Of a stretch of DNA of 33,173 nt, positions 1 through 8,219 are shown in pieces (within the stretch, counting starts at the first letter, position 1; each line of letters opens with the position of its first letter). Source of the stretch: an uncultured Prevotella sp. (GTDB taxonomy: Bacteria; Bacteroidota; Bacteroidia; Bacteroidales; Bacteroidaceae). The notes under the pieces are model-generated. The model was not told the origin of the DNA and searched no databases. It saw nothing but the letters and a program-made list of their open reading frames with translations. The position numbers and the translations under genes were made by a program. The stretch covers positions 1 to 33,173 of the forward strand of contig URLI01000024.1 in the NCBI GenBank assembly GCA_900548585.1, in the 5' to 3' direction.

Positions 1-137
1 ATATTTGTGAGACTATCAACTTTTTTATGAACTATTTCTTATCCCGAACTGGGGTATCATATTACATATAGCCGACATATTCCACGTTCCATAATATTTA
101 ATTGCTACTTATTGTATGCCGTCTTGCAAATAGTATT

Positions 138-145
138 TATCTTTG
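138..145 (+). promoter_or_regulatory. Bacteroidetes -7 element upstream of the first gene
   Basis: TATCTTTG fits the TAnnTTTG -7 consensus and lies 35 bp before the first start codon, giving a leader of roughly 30 nt. The only upstream TTG (112-114) is about 23 bp away, slightly farther than usual, so the -33 half is weak. Nothing else is recognised in bases 1-180. Confidence 0.5.
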
Positions 146-180
146 CATCAAGTTTATTGAAAAGATAAAACAACAACGAT

Positions 181-768
181 ATGGGAGCATTAAGACTTAG
201 GAAAGTGACAGGTTTCTGGAAGAGTTTATTCTTCATGGGAAACGTCTGCAAGATGCGCAAGTCACTCATTGCTTATCTTCAGGAAGAGGGATTGGAATGT
301 GAGGTCAAGAACGGGCATATCCAATTCGTGTACAACGACAACACATTTCACACAATACTTTCCATCAACGAATTTGGATATGGGGAATGCACAATAATCT
401 ATCAATGTACTGAAGACAGGTACGAGCGACTTGAAGACGAATGCAAGGCTCTTATCGCTGCCAACGTCAACGCGGTGATGGCAAACCACACGACAACATA
501 TGCGTTGGAAGAAGTTGTCCACGTCTCCACGTCGTTCTACTTCAACAGCAAGCACATGCTGCTTGACCTGTTTGCCATTCACTTCGAAGAGATTGCCAAC
601 GCTATTGGTGAGTTTTCCAAGGTTTACTCCTCCATCAACGAGGAACAGGAAACGACAAAAACCAGGCAAATAGGTTTCACGGCAAATTCGGAAAAGCACA
701 CAGAGCCGCAGGATTACGAGACAAAGGTGGCTGCAAGGTTGCAGAATAACATCAAACAATCATTATAA
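181..768 (+). CDS. YbjN-like hypothetical protein
   Basis: A 195-residue soluble protein with no signal peptide. Residues 26-140 read like a YbjN / type III chaperone-like fold: a first helix ending in YLQEEGLE, then alternating beta strands (VKNGHIQFVY, FHTILSINE), an acidic mid-segment, and helices around NVNAVMAN and LLDLFAIHFEEIANAI. The C-terminus (about 150-195) is polar and probably disordered. YbjN-like proteins are usually small cytoplasmic proteins of uncertain role, so no reaction is assigned. The start at 181 is chosen because a -7 element lies just upstream; internal Met codons (residues 19 and 25) remain possible. It heads a three-gene run with two secreted proteins. The fold call is by eye and tentative. 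Confidence 0.6.
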   Translation: MGALRLRKVTGFWKSLFFMGNVCKMRKSLIAYLQEEGLECEVKNGHIQFVYNDNTFHTILSINEFGYGECTIIYQCTEDRYERLEDECKALIAANVNAVMANHTTTYALEEVVHVSTSFYFNSKHMLLDLFAIHFEEIANAIGEFSKVYSSINEEQETTKTRQIGFTANSEKHTEPQDYETKVAARLQNNIKQSL

Positions 769-786
769 CAAAAAAACTTATTGAAC

Positions 787-1224
787 ATGAAAAAGAAAAC
801 TATTGTTAAAGCATTGATGGTGCTGTTCATGTCGCTGTCGTTCCACGGCATGTCGGCACAATCAGCAAAGGTCGTGATTGACGGTAATGGTAACGAACAC
901 AGATATTTGGGCGAGACCAAAACCAAATACCATATTGCGGGGAACGGCGCCTCTTGGATTCTCAAGAAAAACGCGCGTGTGGAGTTCCGCAGCGCAGCAA
1001 AGGGGCAAGGGTTTATCTATCCAGCAACTTCCGGCAACAAACCTGTTTATCTCAAGCCGGCCAATTCGAAAATCATAGACTACGTTGGCTATATGTATGG
1101 TGACATGCCAGAAATGTACCACTGCAGAGGAGTCGTAAACGCATATTACAAGATTGAAACAGAATCTGGCAAAATAGGATTTGTCCTTAGAAGCCAGTTC
1201 AAATGGTCGTCAATGTCATTCTAA
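787..1224 (+). CDS. Small secreted protein, possible SH3-like C-terminus
   Basis: About 145 residues with a clear signal peptide: MKKK, a hydrophobic core (IVKALMVLFMSLSF) and an AQS-type cleavage site near residue 25. The mature part is basic and beta-rich and ends in YKIETESGKIGFVLRSQF, which resembles the last strands of a bacterial SH3 domain (a G-x-[IV]-G-[FW]-V type motif). The start is the ATG at 787; a TTG six bases earlier would only add two residues. It begins 18 bp after the preceding stop and ends 10 bp before the next gene, so co-transcription is likely. The exact family is not recognised. Confidence 0.62.
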   Translation: MKKKTIVKALMVLFMSLSFHGMSAQSAKVVIDGNGNEHRYLGETKTKYHIAGNGASWILKKNARVEFRSAAKGQGFIYPATSGNKPVYLKPANSKIIDYVGYMYGDMPEMYHCRGVVNAYYKIETESGKIGFVLRSQFKWSSMSF

Positions 1225-1234
1225 TCAAAGCAAC

Positions 1235-1714
1235 ATGAAAAACAGAATTATCATCACCATGCTCGTGGCACTTTTCGGAATGCAAGGCACAGCATTCGCA
1301 CAGCCACTCCCCGCGAAATACACAATAGGCAGTTATTACGACAAATATTTAGGGATATACGTCAAAGAACCGTCATTCATGGAAGCAGAGCCACATCCGG
1401 CAACCTGCAATTTCCGCGACTACACATACAAAGACGTGTCGTTGTCAGTTTCCGTTCTCCCCGGAGGACCGGTGACACGTTTCTTCGATTCCTTCCCGAA
1501 CGGTGTTAATATGACAAAGATAAACAACAACGCCTACGTGTTCTCCGGATACATAAGCAATCATGGCAAAGCAACCGACACATATTACTACACGAAGATT
1601 CAAAACGTCCGTGGCCTTTGCTACAAGTATGAGTTGCGCTGCAACCGCTCGAGAGTGAAATACATAGGCAATCTCAAGAAGTTGGTGTATTACTACAATC
1701 CATTCAAGAAATAA
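1235..1714 (+). CDS. Small secreted protein of unknown function
   Basis: 159 residues starting at MKNRIIITML with a classical signal peptide cleaved near AFAQ (about residue 23). The mature protein is rich in Tyr and Asn, has three Cys (in ATCNF, GLCYK and LRCNR), and is predicted by eye to be mainly beta. It follows the preceding secreted protein by 10 bp, and the pair may be functionally linked. An upstream in-frame ATG at 1181 lies inside the preceding gene and would spoil the signal peptide, so 1235 is preferred. No family is recognised. A strong hairpin terminator follows 17 bp after the stop. Confidence 0.6.
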   Translation: MKNRIIITMLVALFGMQGTAFAQPLPAKYTIGSYYDKYLGIYVKEPSFMEAEPHPATCNFRDYTYKDVSLSVSVLPGGPVTRFFDSFPNGVNMTKINNNAYVFSGYISNHGKATDTYYYTKIQNVRGLCYKYELRCNRSRVKYIGNLKKLVYYYNPFKK

Positions 1715-1731
1715 CCACGACAACAACGAAA

Positions 1732-1772
1732 AAACTGTGCCAGGCTTACATCAGTATAGCCTGGCACAGTTT
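1732..1772. terminator. Bidirectional hairpin terminator
   Basis: Perfect 15-bp inverted repeat (AAACTGTGCCAGGCT at 1732-1746, complement at 1758-1772) with an 11-base loop, A-rich before and T-containing after. It lies between convergent genes, the secreted trio on the plus strand and the lipoprotein on the minus strand, and can terminate both. Confidence 0.85.
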
Positions 1773-1813
1773 CATTTCACACTATCACGATGCTGCTTTA
1801 CGGCATCATTGTT

Positions 1814-2374
1814 TTACAATCCAAGTCCCTTTGCTGCCTTGTCTATGGCTTTGTTGGCTTTGTTGGCCTTGTCCTTTGCTTCCTTCTTCGCCTTGTCTGC
1901 AGTCTCTCCGGCCTTCTTGCCGGCCTTGTCTGTAGCGGTCTTCACGTCCTCCTTCACATTCTCAGTGGCCTCCTTTCCGGCCTCCACTGCTTCGGAGGGT
2001 ATGGCCTTAACTCCTTCAATGATTTTGTTCAGTGCCTCGCTGTTTCCTGCCACTTCCTTCACCTTTTCGGAGTTTGTGGCGAGGAAGTCCTGAACCTGCT
2101 TCAACATAGCCTTAGCCTCATCAAGCTTGCCCTCTTCCTTGAGAGATTTTATCTTTTCATTAACAGAATTGAGGGCATCCTGCAAACCTGCGGCGTCCTT
2201 GGCATCGAGTTTCGCACTGAGGTCTTTTGTGACATCAACCTCCTGCGTTTCAACGACAGGTGTTTTCACGGAATCCGCGTCACTGGCAGTCCCCTTGTTT
2301 GTGTTCGACGTGCAGCTTGCAAACGAGATTGCAGCGGCAGCAACTGCCATAAACATCACTTTCTTCATAATCAT
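1814..2374 (-). CDS. Ala/Lys-rich lipoprotein
   Basis: 186 residues. The N-terminus is a lipoprotein signal (MIMKKVMFMAVAAAAISFAS then Cys), so it is probably lipid-anchored in the envelope. After a short Thr/Asp linker, the rest is almost entirely amphipathic helix of Ala, Lys, Glu and Asp, with a C-terminal section of degenerate 11-residue-like periods (KAGKKAGETADKAKKEA). This resembles apolipoprotein- or LEA-like low-complexity helices, so homology calls would be composition-driven. A second ATG two codons downstream is an equally good start. It is transcribed alone, with a -7 element at 2411-2418. Function unknown; a structural or stress role in the envelope is only a guess. Confidence 0.72.
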   Translation of the reverse strand: MIMKKVMFMAVAAAAISFASCTSNTNKGTASDADSVKTPVVETQEVDVTKDLSAKLDAKDAAGLQDALNSVNEKIKSLKEEGKLDEAKAMLKQVQDFLATNSEKVKEVAGNSEALNKIIEGVKAIPSEAVEAGKEATENVKEDVKTATDKAGKKAGETADKAKKEAKDKANKANKAIDKAAKGLGL

Positions 2375-2410
2375 GTTTTTTTAGAGGTTATAAAATAATT
2401 AATACACTCA

Positions 2411-2418
2411 CAAATATA
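2411..2418 (-). promoter_or_regulatory. -7 element for the lipoprotein gene
   Basis: Minus-strand TATATTTG, a full match to TAnnTTTG, 37 bp upstream of the lipoprotein start. No convincing -33 TTTG is seen at the expected distance. Confidence 0.5.
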
Positions 2419-2594
2419 ACTCAAAAAACAACGTGTTGGTATTTTTGTTTAGAACGTTTAACATATAAAACCAAACCGGTCATTGCAAAACCGATTTTCC
2501 CCATTTCATCTTGGCAGTCCCTTTTCCCCGGCTGCGCGGCCGCTTGACGGCATATTGCCTGTCGTTTTTCCCCGCCTTAGCCCGCTATGCCTGC

Positions 2595-2636
2595 AAAAAA
2601 CAACAGCGGCAAGACCGCTTGTCACAGCCTTGCCGC
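2595..2636 (-). terminator. Intrinsic terminator after ribH
   Basis: Stem GCGGCAAG (2606-2613) pairs with CTTGCCGC (2629-2636). On the minus strand it is followed by GTTGTTTTTT, a T-tract. It lies 25 bp beyond the ribH stop codon. Confidence 0.75.
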
Positions 2637-2660
2637 CAAACAATTAACTTGTTGTATTGT

Positions 2661-3137
2661 TCAGAACTTTGCCATCTTAATTGCCACCACGGCACACTCG
2701 CAGCCTTTGTTCCCCAACTTGCCTCCTGCGCGTTCCCTCGCCTGCTGAATGTCGTTGGTTGTCAGCAGTCCATATATCACCGGAATCTGGTTTGTCGCAT
2801 TGAGTTGTGATATTCCCAGTGTGACGCCCTGGCAGATGTAGTCGAAATGCGGCGTCTCGCCGCGTATTACGCTACCGAGGATTATCACGGCATCATAGCC
2901 GTCATTAAGTGTCATCTGGTGTGCTCCGTATATGAGTTCGAAACTGCCCGGAACCTTCTTTACATGTATGTTCTCCGGCAGCGCGCCATGCTTCTCCAGT
3001 GTACTCACTGCGCCATCGAGCAATGCGCCGGTTATCTCGGGATTCCACTCTGAAACGACAATCCCGAAACACATGTTGGACGCGTCTGGCACCTTGCCGG
3101 AGTCATAGTCAGAGAGGTTGTGAAGTGCTGTAGCCAT
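2661..3137 (-). CDS. ribH: 6,7-dimethyl-8-ribityllumazine synthase
   Basis: 158 residues, the normal length for lumazine synthase, the penultimate enzyme of riboflavin biosynthesis, which condenses 5-amino-6-ribitylamino-uracil with dihydroxybutanone phosphate. Family landmarks are visible: the N-terminal substrate loop (VVSEWNPEIT), the VPGSFEL segment, the phosphate and catalytic loop GSVIRGETPHFDYIC with its conserved His, and the C-terminal LTTNDIQQARERAG and NKG segments. The start codon is 1 bp after the stop of the TPR protein gene, so the two are co-transcribed. A terminator follows. No other riboflavin gene is in the window. Confidence 0.96.
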   Translation of the reverse strand: MATALHNLSDYDSGKVPDASNMCFGIVVSEWNPEITGALLDGAVSTLEKHGALPENIHVKKVPGSFELIYGAHQMTLNDGYDAVIILGSVIRGETPHFDYICQGVTLGISQLNATNQIPVIYGLLTTNDIQQARERAGGKLGNKGCECAVVAIKMAKF

Positions 3138-3138
3138 T

Positions 3139-3837
3139 CTATTTCCTCGATGCCCTTTCTATGTACTTGTCAATTTCCTGGTAAACCATTGAGTTGACAT
3201 ATTTTTTCTTTATGTCCTGGTAAATCTTGAGAGCCTCGTCGTCCTTGCCCTGCTGAGTGAGAATGTCACCTGCATAGAGCAGGAACTGCGGCGACAGGGA
3301 GTTGTTCACGCCGTCCTCCGCACGGCTGTCCGCCATCTCGGCCGCTTTCTTGTATGTTTCCACGGCCTTGTCCAGCTGGTTCGTGTTTGCATACGCCGCA
3401 GCAAGGGCATTCACTGCCGCCGGAGCCACGAGGGCGTCGCCCGATGTGGAATAGGCCTCGAGACTCTTCAGGGCCTCGTTCCATTTCTTCTGCTGTGCGT
3501 AGCATATCCCGGCATACAGTCTGGCGAGGTTGCCGGCATCAGTGCCACTGTACTCGTCTGCAATCCTTATGAAACCGGCATACGAAGCCTTGTCACCATT
3601 GAGAGCCTTGTCATACTGTTCCGCCTCGAGGTACTGCTGCCCCTTTGCCAGTTCGGTGCTTGCCTTGTTGGCGCGCGGCACGAGATAGAAATTCTTGAAA
3701 AGGAAGAAGCCGAGCACCACCACGACCACGGCTGCCACCGCAATCAGGATTGGCTTGCGATACTTTATGAACAAAGCCTCCTTCTTGTTGAGAGCGTCAT
3801 TTTCTACGACGTTCTTCTTAACATCTTTTTTTGCCAT
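3139..3837 (-). CDS. Membrane-anchored tetratricopeptide repeat protein
   Basis: 232 residues. A short Lys-rich cytoplasmic N-terminus is followed by one transmembrane helix (about residues 30-50, PILIAVAAVVVVVLGFFLF). The periplasmic part contains about four TPR-like helix pairs (GNLARLYAGICYAQQKKWNEA, APAAVNALAAAYANTNQLD, SPQFLLYAGDILTQQGKDDE). The architecture resembles YfgM-type ancillary proteins (single TM plus TPR), which assist envelope protein folding in other bacteria; that parallel is only architectural. It is the first gene of an operon with ribH, with a good promoter at 3877-3908. Confidence 0.85.
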   Translation of the reverse strand: MAKKDVKKNVVENDALNKKEALFIKYRKPILIAVAAVVVVVLGFFLFKNFYLVPRANKASTELAKGQQYLEAEQYDKALNGDKASYAGFIRIADEYSGTDAGNLARLYAGICYAQQKKWNEALKSLEAYSTSGDALVAPAAVNALAAAYANTNQLDKAVETYKKAAEMADSRAEDGVNNSLSPQFLLYAGDILTQQGKDDEALKIYQDIKKKYVNSMVYQEIDKYIERASRK

Positions 3838-3876
3838 TATAATTTTGTTTTGTTTAATCTTACCCTATTTGGGTTG

Positions 3877-3908
3877 CAAAATTAGTGATTTTATCTAACA
3901 TACTGAAA
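3877..3908 (-). promoter_or_regulatory. Promoter for the TPR-ribH operon
   Basis: Minus strand: -7 TAATTTTG (3877-3884), 20 bp spacer, and a -33-like TTTC (3905-3908). The distance to the start codon gives a leader of roughly 35 nt. Confidence 0.6.
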
Positions 3909-3975
3909 CTTTTGATGTGTTTTTTTCCCTATCTAAGAAATAATTCCGAAATTTGCAAAACGAACCGTTTCGCTT

Positions 3976-5121
3976 ATGATACTCAAGAGACTCTCAATAC
4001 TCAACTACAAGAACATCGCGGAGGCAGAAATAGAACTGTCGCCGAAGATGAACTGCCTTGCGGGCAACAACGGCGAGGGGAAGACCAACCTGCTCGATGC
4101 GGTGTATTACCTGTCGTTCTGCCGCAGCGCAAGCACCAACATCGACTCGCAAGTGATACGCCACGGCGAGGACTTTTTCATGCTTCAGGGAGTATATGAG
4201 CGGGAGAACGGCGATGAGGAACTGGTTTACTGCGGGATGAAGCGCGGCGCGAAGAAGCACTTCAAGCGCAACAAGAAGGAATACCGGAAACTGTCCGAGC
4301 ACATCGGCCTGCTGCCGCTGATAATGGTTTCGCCGGCAGACACTGCGCTGATTGACGGTGGCAGCGAGGAACGCCGGCGGCTCATGGACGTTGTCATATC
4401 GCAGTATGACCACAACTACCTTGTGTCGCTCAGCAGGTACGGCAAGGCTCTCATGCAGCGGAACTCACTGCTGAAACTCGAAACGGAGCCGGACACCGCG
4501 CTGCTTGACATACTGGAGGAGCAGATGGCGAGCGAGGGTGAGTTTCTGTATGAAAAGAGAAATGACTTCATCGAGTCTATTTCGCCTGTTTTCCGGCATA
4601 TATATCAGCGCATATCGCAGGGCAAGGAGCAGGCTGGCCTGCGCTATGTGTCTCACTGCCAGCGCGGCCCGTTGCTCGATGTGATACGGCGAGACCGCGC
4701 CAAAGACCGCATCATGGGGTATTCGCTGCATGGTGTCCACCGCGATGACATAGAGATGCTGCTCGGCGAATACCAAATGAGGCGCGTGGGAAGCCAGGGG
4801 CAGAGCAAGACATTTGTCACCGCGCTGAAACTTGCACAACTGCTGTTCCTGAAAGAAAAGACGGGAACGCCGCCGATGATACTGCTGGACGACATTTTCG
4901 ACAAACTTGACGCCGGGCGCGTGGAACAGATAATAAAGCTCGTGGGTACGGAGGACTTCGGGCAGATTTTCATAACAGACACCAACCGCAGCCATATCGA
5001 CAAGATACTCGAAGGCAGCGGGGCCGACTATTGCCTGTTCTGCGTGGAGGGCGGAAATATATGCAAACTGCAAGGCGGGAATGGCGGCGGAGAAATGGAA
5101 ACGCAACAGCAACAGGCCTGA
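3976..5121 (+). CDS. recF: DNA replication/repair protein RecF
   Basis: 381 residues, an SMC-like ABC ATPase that acts with RecO and RecR to load RecA at single-strand gaps. The Walker A motif GNNGEGKT (residues 30-37) follows an N-terminal strand pattern typical of RecF (LKRLSILNYKNI). The ABC signature region is around GSQGQSKT (about 270), and Walker B with the D-loop is ILLDDIFDKLD (about 302-312). The C-terminal 20 residues are Gly/Gln-rich and slightly longer than usual. It diverges from the TPR gene. A possible -7 (GAAATTTG, 3948-3955) lies 20 bp upstream but deviates from consensus at its first base. The dciA-like gene follows 26 bp later, a common pairing in Bacteroidetes. Confidence 0.96.
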   Translation: MILKRLSILNYKNIAEAEIELSPKMNCLAGNNGEGKTNLLDAVYYLSFCRSASTNIDSQVIRHGEDFFMLQGVYERENGDEELVYCGMKRGAKKHFKRNKKEYRKLSEHIGLLPLIMVSPADTALIDGGSEERRRLMDVVISQYDHNYLVSLSRYGKALMQRNSLLKLETEPDTALLDILEEQMASEGEFLYEKRNDFIESISPVFRHIYQRISQGKEQAGLRYVSHCQRGPLLDVIRRDRAKDRIMGYSLHGVHRDDIEMLLGEYQMRRVGSQGQSKTFVTALKLAQLLFLKEKTGTPPMILLDDIFDKLDAGRVEQIIKLVGTEDFGQIFITDTNRSHIDKILEGSGADYCLFCVEGGNICKLQGGNGGGEMETQQQQA

Positions 5122-5147
5122 CCTGCTGTTTTTAATTCGCTAAAATA

Positions 5148-5438
5148 ATGTTCAGAAGGGAAGTGCAGGCATTATCAGAGGTGTTGAACAAGACACTGCG
5201 GCATAACGGGATGGAGACACCAATGCTGCAAACAAGGCTCATCGGCTCGTGGGAAACGGTGGTCGGGCATAATGCATCGCGCTATACCTCAGAAAAATTC
5301 ATACGCAACCAGACGCTGTTCGTAAAGATAACCAACCCCGCACTGCGCGCCGACCTGAACATGATGCGCACCCAAATCGTGGCACGGCTGAACCAGTGTG
5401 TCGGGACACGGCTGATTACCGACATACGCATATACTGA
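5148..5438 (+). CDS. DciA-like protein (DUF721)
   Basis: 96 residues, a compact DUF721 domain. The first half (EVLNKTLRHNGMETPMLQTRLIGSW) and the W-x-x-V-V-G motif (WETVVGHNASRYT), then LFVKITNPALRADLNMMR, are typical of the family. In other bacteria DUF721 (DciA) is the ancestral loader of the replicative helicase; Bacteroidetes have this short form. Position directly after recF fits a DNA-replication role. The loader function is taken from family knowledge, not from this sequence. Confidence 0.85.
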   Translation: MFRREVQALSEVLNKTLRHNGMETPMLQTRLIGSWETVVGHNASRYTSEKFIRNQTLFVKITNPALRADLNMMRTQIVARLNQCVGTRLITDIRIY

Positions 5439-5476
5439 CACCACCGCGCGCGGGCGGCAAGCCCCGCCGCTGAGTC

Positions 5477-6007
5477 CTATATCACCTCGTCCATCTTGAC
5501 GTCGTTGCCTTCGGCAGGTATGCCCGGCAGACGCTGAAAACTGAAGCACACACCGATTTTGTAGGCATTGACGAGTTTCGGCAACATGCGGTCGTAGTAG
5601 CCTTTTCCACGTCCGAGGCGGTTGTTCTGTATGTCGAACGCCATGCCGGGCACCACGGCAAGGTCGATGGCTGCATAGTCATCAAACAACTCGCCCGACG
5701 GCTCCATGATGTTGAAGAAACCATTCTGCAAGTCCTCCGGGCCTGTGTATCGGCGCAGTTCCATCTCCGTGTCGCTTATCACCTTAGGCAGCAGAACCGC
5801 CTTTCCCTGCTTCAGCACGCGGTCAACGGCATCGTGTGTATCCACCTCGTCGCCTAACGAATAATACATCAGCACCGTCTTCGCCGCCTTCATCCTGGGA
5901 CTTGCCATTAGCCTGCCTATTATCACGGCCGACATTTCAGACAGTTCGCGAGGACTGAACTGCCCTTTCTTAGACCTTATGTACTTTCTTAAATCCTTCT
6001 TTTCCAT
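5477..6007 (-). CDS. 5-formyltetrahydrofolate cyclo-ligase
   Basis: About 176 residues. Converts 5-formyl-THF to 5,10-methenyl-THF using ATP, in one-carbon metabolism. The N-terminal basic helix (EKKDLRKYIRSKK), the DEVDTHD segment, the PKV strand, and above all the C-terminal GMAFDIQNNRLGRGKGYYDR phosphate-binding segment identify the family. The ATG at 6007 is preferred: it sits 2 bp after the stop codon of the S41 protease. A GTG nine bases earlier is possible. It is the last gene of a four-gene minus-strand run (M3 peptidase, dCMP deaminase, S41 protease, this gene). Confidence 0.94.
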   Translation of the reverse strand: MEKKDLRKYIRSKKGQFSPRELSEMSAVIIGRLMASPRMKAAKTVLMYYSLGDEVDTHDAVDRVLKQGKAVLLPKVISDTEMELRRYTGPEDLQNGFFNIMEPSGELFDDYAAIDLAVVPGMAFDIQNNRLGRGKGYYDRMLPKLVNAYKIGVCFSFQRLPGIPAEGNDVKMDEVI

Positions 6008-6009
6008 CT

Positions 6010-7734
6010 TCAGCACATTGCAATGGAGTTCATGTTACCGTTCATAAAAATCCTGCTGCCACACGACCCTGCGCACGCGACTTTCTGTTTGCCGCCCGCT
6101 TTCTTCTTGGGCACGGGTTTCCTGGGGAAAGCCTCGCCTTTTTCAAACACCTCGAGTGCTTTCCTTATCACCGGGTCGTCCTGGTTGAGATACTGCGTCC
6201 AGGCCTGCTCGTTTAGGATGTTATATATTATGCGGCTGTTGATATACCGGTTGAGCAGGTTATGGCTCTTGCGTATCATAAGGTTGCGACGCTGCAGCCC
6301 GTGGTTAGACGCGTAGTTTGCAAACTGGTTAACGAGGTTCTGGCTTTGCAGATAGTCAGACAGTTGCATCATCTCCTTGAAGTTGTTCAGTTTCAGGCGG
6401 TTGTCGTCTGTATATGTGAATGCGAACTGGAGAATTAGCCCACTCATCGCGGCCTCCTTGTAATATGACGTTATGCCCAGCGTGTCCTCCGGCACGAAGA
6501 TGTCAGGCGTGATGCCGCCGCCGCCATATACGAGTCTCCCGGAGCTTGTCTTGTACGGCTTGCCCACATGCTTTATGCTGTCCTGCGAGAAGAACTCGCC
6601 GTGCTCGTATCTGTTTATCAGGTCATGCTCGTAGTCCCCGTCATCACCGATGCTGTAAGGCTTCTGGATGCACCTGCCCGAGGGAGTGTAATACCTGGCA
6701 ACCGTGAGCCGTATCATCGACCCGTCGCTGAACGGTATTTGCTCCTGCACGAGTCCCTTGCCGAACGACCTCCTGCCGATTATCGTGCCGCGATCGTTGT
6801 CCTGTATCGCCCCGGCGAGGATTTCAGACGCCGATGCCGACGACTCGTTGATAAGCACGACGAGCGGCATCCTCTGGAACGCGCCGCGCCCGTCACTCTT
6901 GTAGTCCTTTCTCGGCGACTTACGTCCCTCGGTATATACGATGAGTCTGTTTGCGGGCAGGAACTCCTGCGCCATGAGGACTGCCGACTTGAGCAGTCCG
7001 CCAGTGTTGTCTCGCAGGTCGAGGATGATGTTCGACATGCCCTCGTTGGACAGCTTTGCCAGCGCGATCGTCATCTCGTCGTATGTATGCTCGCCGAAGT
7101 TCCTCACCTTTATATATCCCGTCTCGTCATTGATCATATATGCCGCCGTGACGCTCTTCATCGGTATTTCCCCGCGCACGATGGTGAAATACTTTGGTTT
7201 CTTGTCACCATATCTCACGACCCCGATTCTCACCTTCGTGTCTTTCTGTCCCTTCAGCCGTCTCATCGCCTCGTCGTTGGTCGCCGCCTTGCCCACGAAA
7301 GGCTTGCCGTCGATGCTCACAATCTTGTCGCCGGCAATCACCCCTGCCTTTTCCGCCGGTCCGTTGGGTATCACCCTCTGCACATGCAGCGTGTCACCGC
7401 GTATCACGAACTCGATACCGACGCCGAAGAACGAGCCTTTCAGGTCGTCCGTTGCCATCTGTACTTCCCTTGCGCTGATGTACACCGAGTGCGGGTCAAG
7501 CTCGGCGAGTATGAGCGGCATTGCCTTTTCCACGAGCGAATCGATGTCAACCTTGTCAACATATTGGTCGTCGATTATGTGCAGCAGGTTGCTCAGCCTG
7601 TTGCTCCCGTTGTTCACGATGTTCAGCCTGTTCCCAGAGAACCTGCTGGTGAAAAACGTGCCGATTAATATTCCCGCCATCACACATGCCGCCATCAGCA
7701 TGGGCATATACCGGTTATTCTTGCTTTGCTTCAT
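6010..7734 (-). CDS. S41 carboxyl-terminal processing protease (CtpA-like)
   Basis: 574 residues. An N-terminal membrane anchor (about 10-28) places the enzyme in the periplasm. A tail-specific protease helical lead-in precedes a PDZ domain (about 90-175, GVGIEFV to IVSIDGKPF), then the S41 core. The Ser/Lys/Gln catalytic set is visible: Ser near 301 in NESSASASEILAGA, Lys326 in SFGKG and Gln330. Such proteases clip C-termini or process envelope proteins. The last 170 residues form the usual Bacteroidetes extension, but the end is odd: Lys-rich, then several Cys and Met with a terminal Cys (see findings). It lies 47 bp after the dCMP deaminase. Confidence 0.94.
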   Translation of the reverse strand: MKQSKNNRYMPMLMAACVMAGILIGTFFTSRFSGNRLNIVNNGSNRLSNLLHIIDDQYVDKVDIDSLVEKAMPLILAELDPHSVYISAREVQMATDDLKGSFFGVGIEFVIRGDTLHVQRVIPNGPAEKAGVIAGDKIVSIDGKPFVGKAATNDEAMRRLKGQKDTKVRIGVVRYGDKKPKYFTIVRGEIPMKSVTAAYMINDETGYIKVRNFGEHTYDEMTIALAKLSNEGMSNIILDLRDNTGGLLKSAVLMAQEFLPANRLIVYTEGRKSPRKDYKSDGRGAFQRMPLVVLINESSASASEILAGAIQDNDRGTIIGRRSFGKGLVQEQIPFSDGSMIRLTVARYYTPSGRCIQKPYSIGDDGDYEHDLINRYEHGEFFSQDSIKHVGKPYKTSSGRLVYGGGGITPDIFVPEDTLGITSYYKEAAMSGLILQFAFTYTDDNRLKLNNFKEMMQLSDYLQSQNLVNQFANYASNHGLQRRNLMIRKSHNLLNRYINSRIIYNILNEQAWTQYLNQDDPVIRKALEVFEKGEAFPRKPVPKKKAGGKQKVACAGSCGSRIFMNGNMNSIAMC

Positions 7735-7781
7735 ATTGTTGCGATGAGTGATTTGTTGTTCATTATTTACAATGGTGTCAA

Positions 7782-8204
7782 TCAGTCCAGTTCGTGCAGC
7801 ACCACCTCAATCCCGGCGCGCCTCAACAGGTTTATACCGTCCTCGAGCCTGTATTTCTCCCCATACACCACTCGCTTTATGCCGGCCTGTATTATCAGTT
7901 TCGAACATTCGATGCACGGTGATGCCGTGACGTAGAGTGTCGATCCGTCACTGTTGTTCGAGCTCCGCGCCAGTTTCGTAATGGCGTTTGCCTCAGCGTG
8001 AAGCACATACGGCTTGGTGACGTTGTCCTCGTCCTCGCACACGTTCTCGAACCCGCTCGGTGTCCCGTTGTATCCGTCGCTGATAATCATCTTGTCCTTC
8101 ACCACGAGTGCGCCCACCTTGCGTCGCTGGCAGTAACTGTTCTCCGCCCATATACGCGCCATCCGCAGATACCGCGAGTCAAGTCTTTCCTGTTTCTCGT
8201 CCAT
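7782..8204 (-). CDS. Deoxycytidylate (dCMP) deaminase family protein
   Basis: 140 residues. Zinc-dependent deaminase converting dCMP to dUMP, the precursor for thymidylate. Zinc ligands and the catalytic Glu are visible: H69-A-E71 in LHAEANAI, and C97 and C100 in SPCIECSKLI. The N-terminal WAENSYCQRRKVGALVVKD and the DGYNGTPSGFENVCED loop are typical of the ComEB/dCMP deaminase group. It follows the M3 peptidase gene by 15 bp, so probably the same transcript. Confidence 0.93.
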   Translation of the reverse strand: MDEKQERLDSRYLRMARIWAENSYCQRRKVGALVVKDKMIISDGYNGTPSGFENVCEDEDNVTKPYVLHAEANAITKLARSSNNSDGSTLYVTASPCIECSKLIIQAGIKRVVYGEKYRLEDGINLLRRAGIEVVLHELD

Positions 8205-8219
8205 AGCGGTATTGTTATG

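Noticed and set aside
1737..2398. Plus-strand open frames across the lipoprotein gene
   Set aside because: Leu/Ser/Cys-rich antisense shadows of the Ala/Lys-rich minus-strand lipoprotein.
5439..5476. GC-rich stretch between dciA-like and the cyclo-ligase considered as a terminator
   Set aside because: Only a short GGCGG/CCGCC pairing and no T-tract on either strand.
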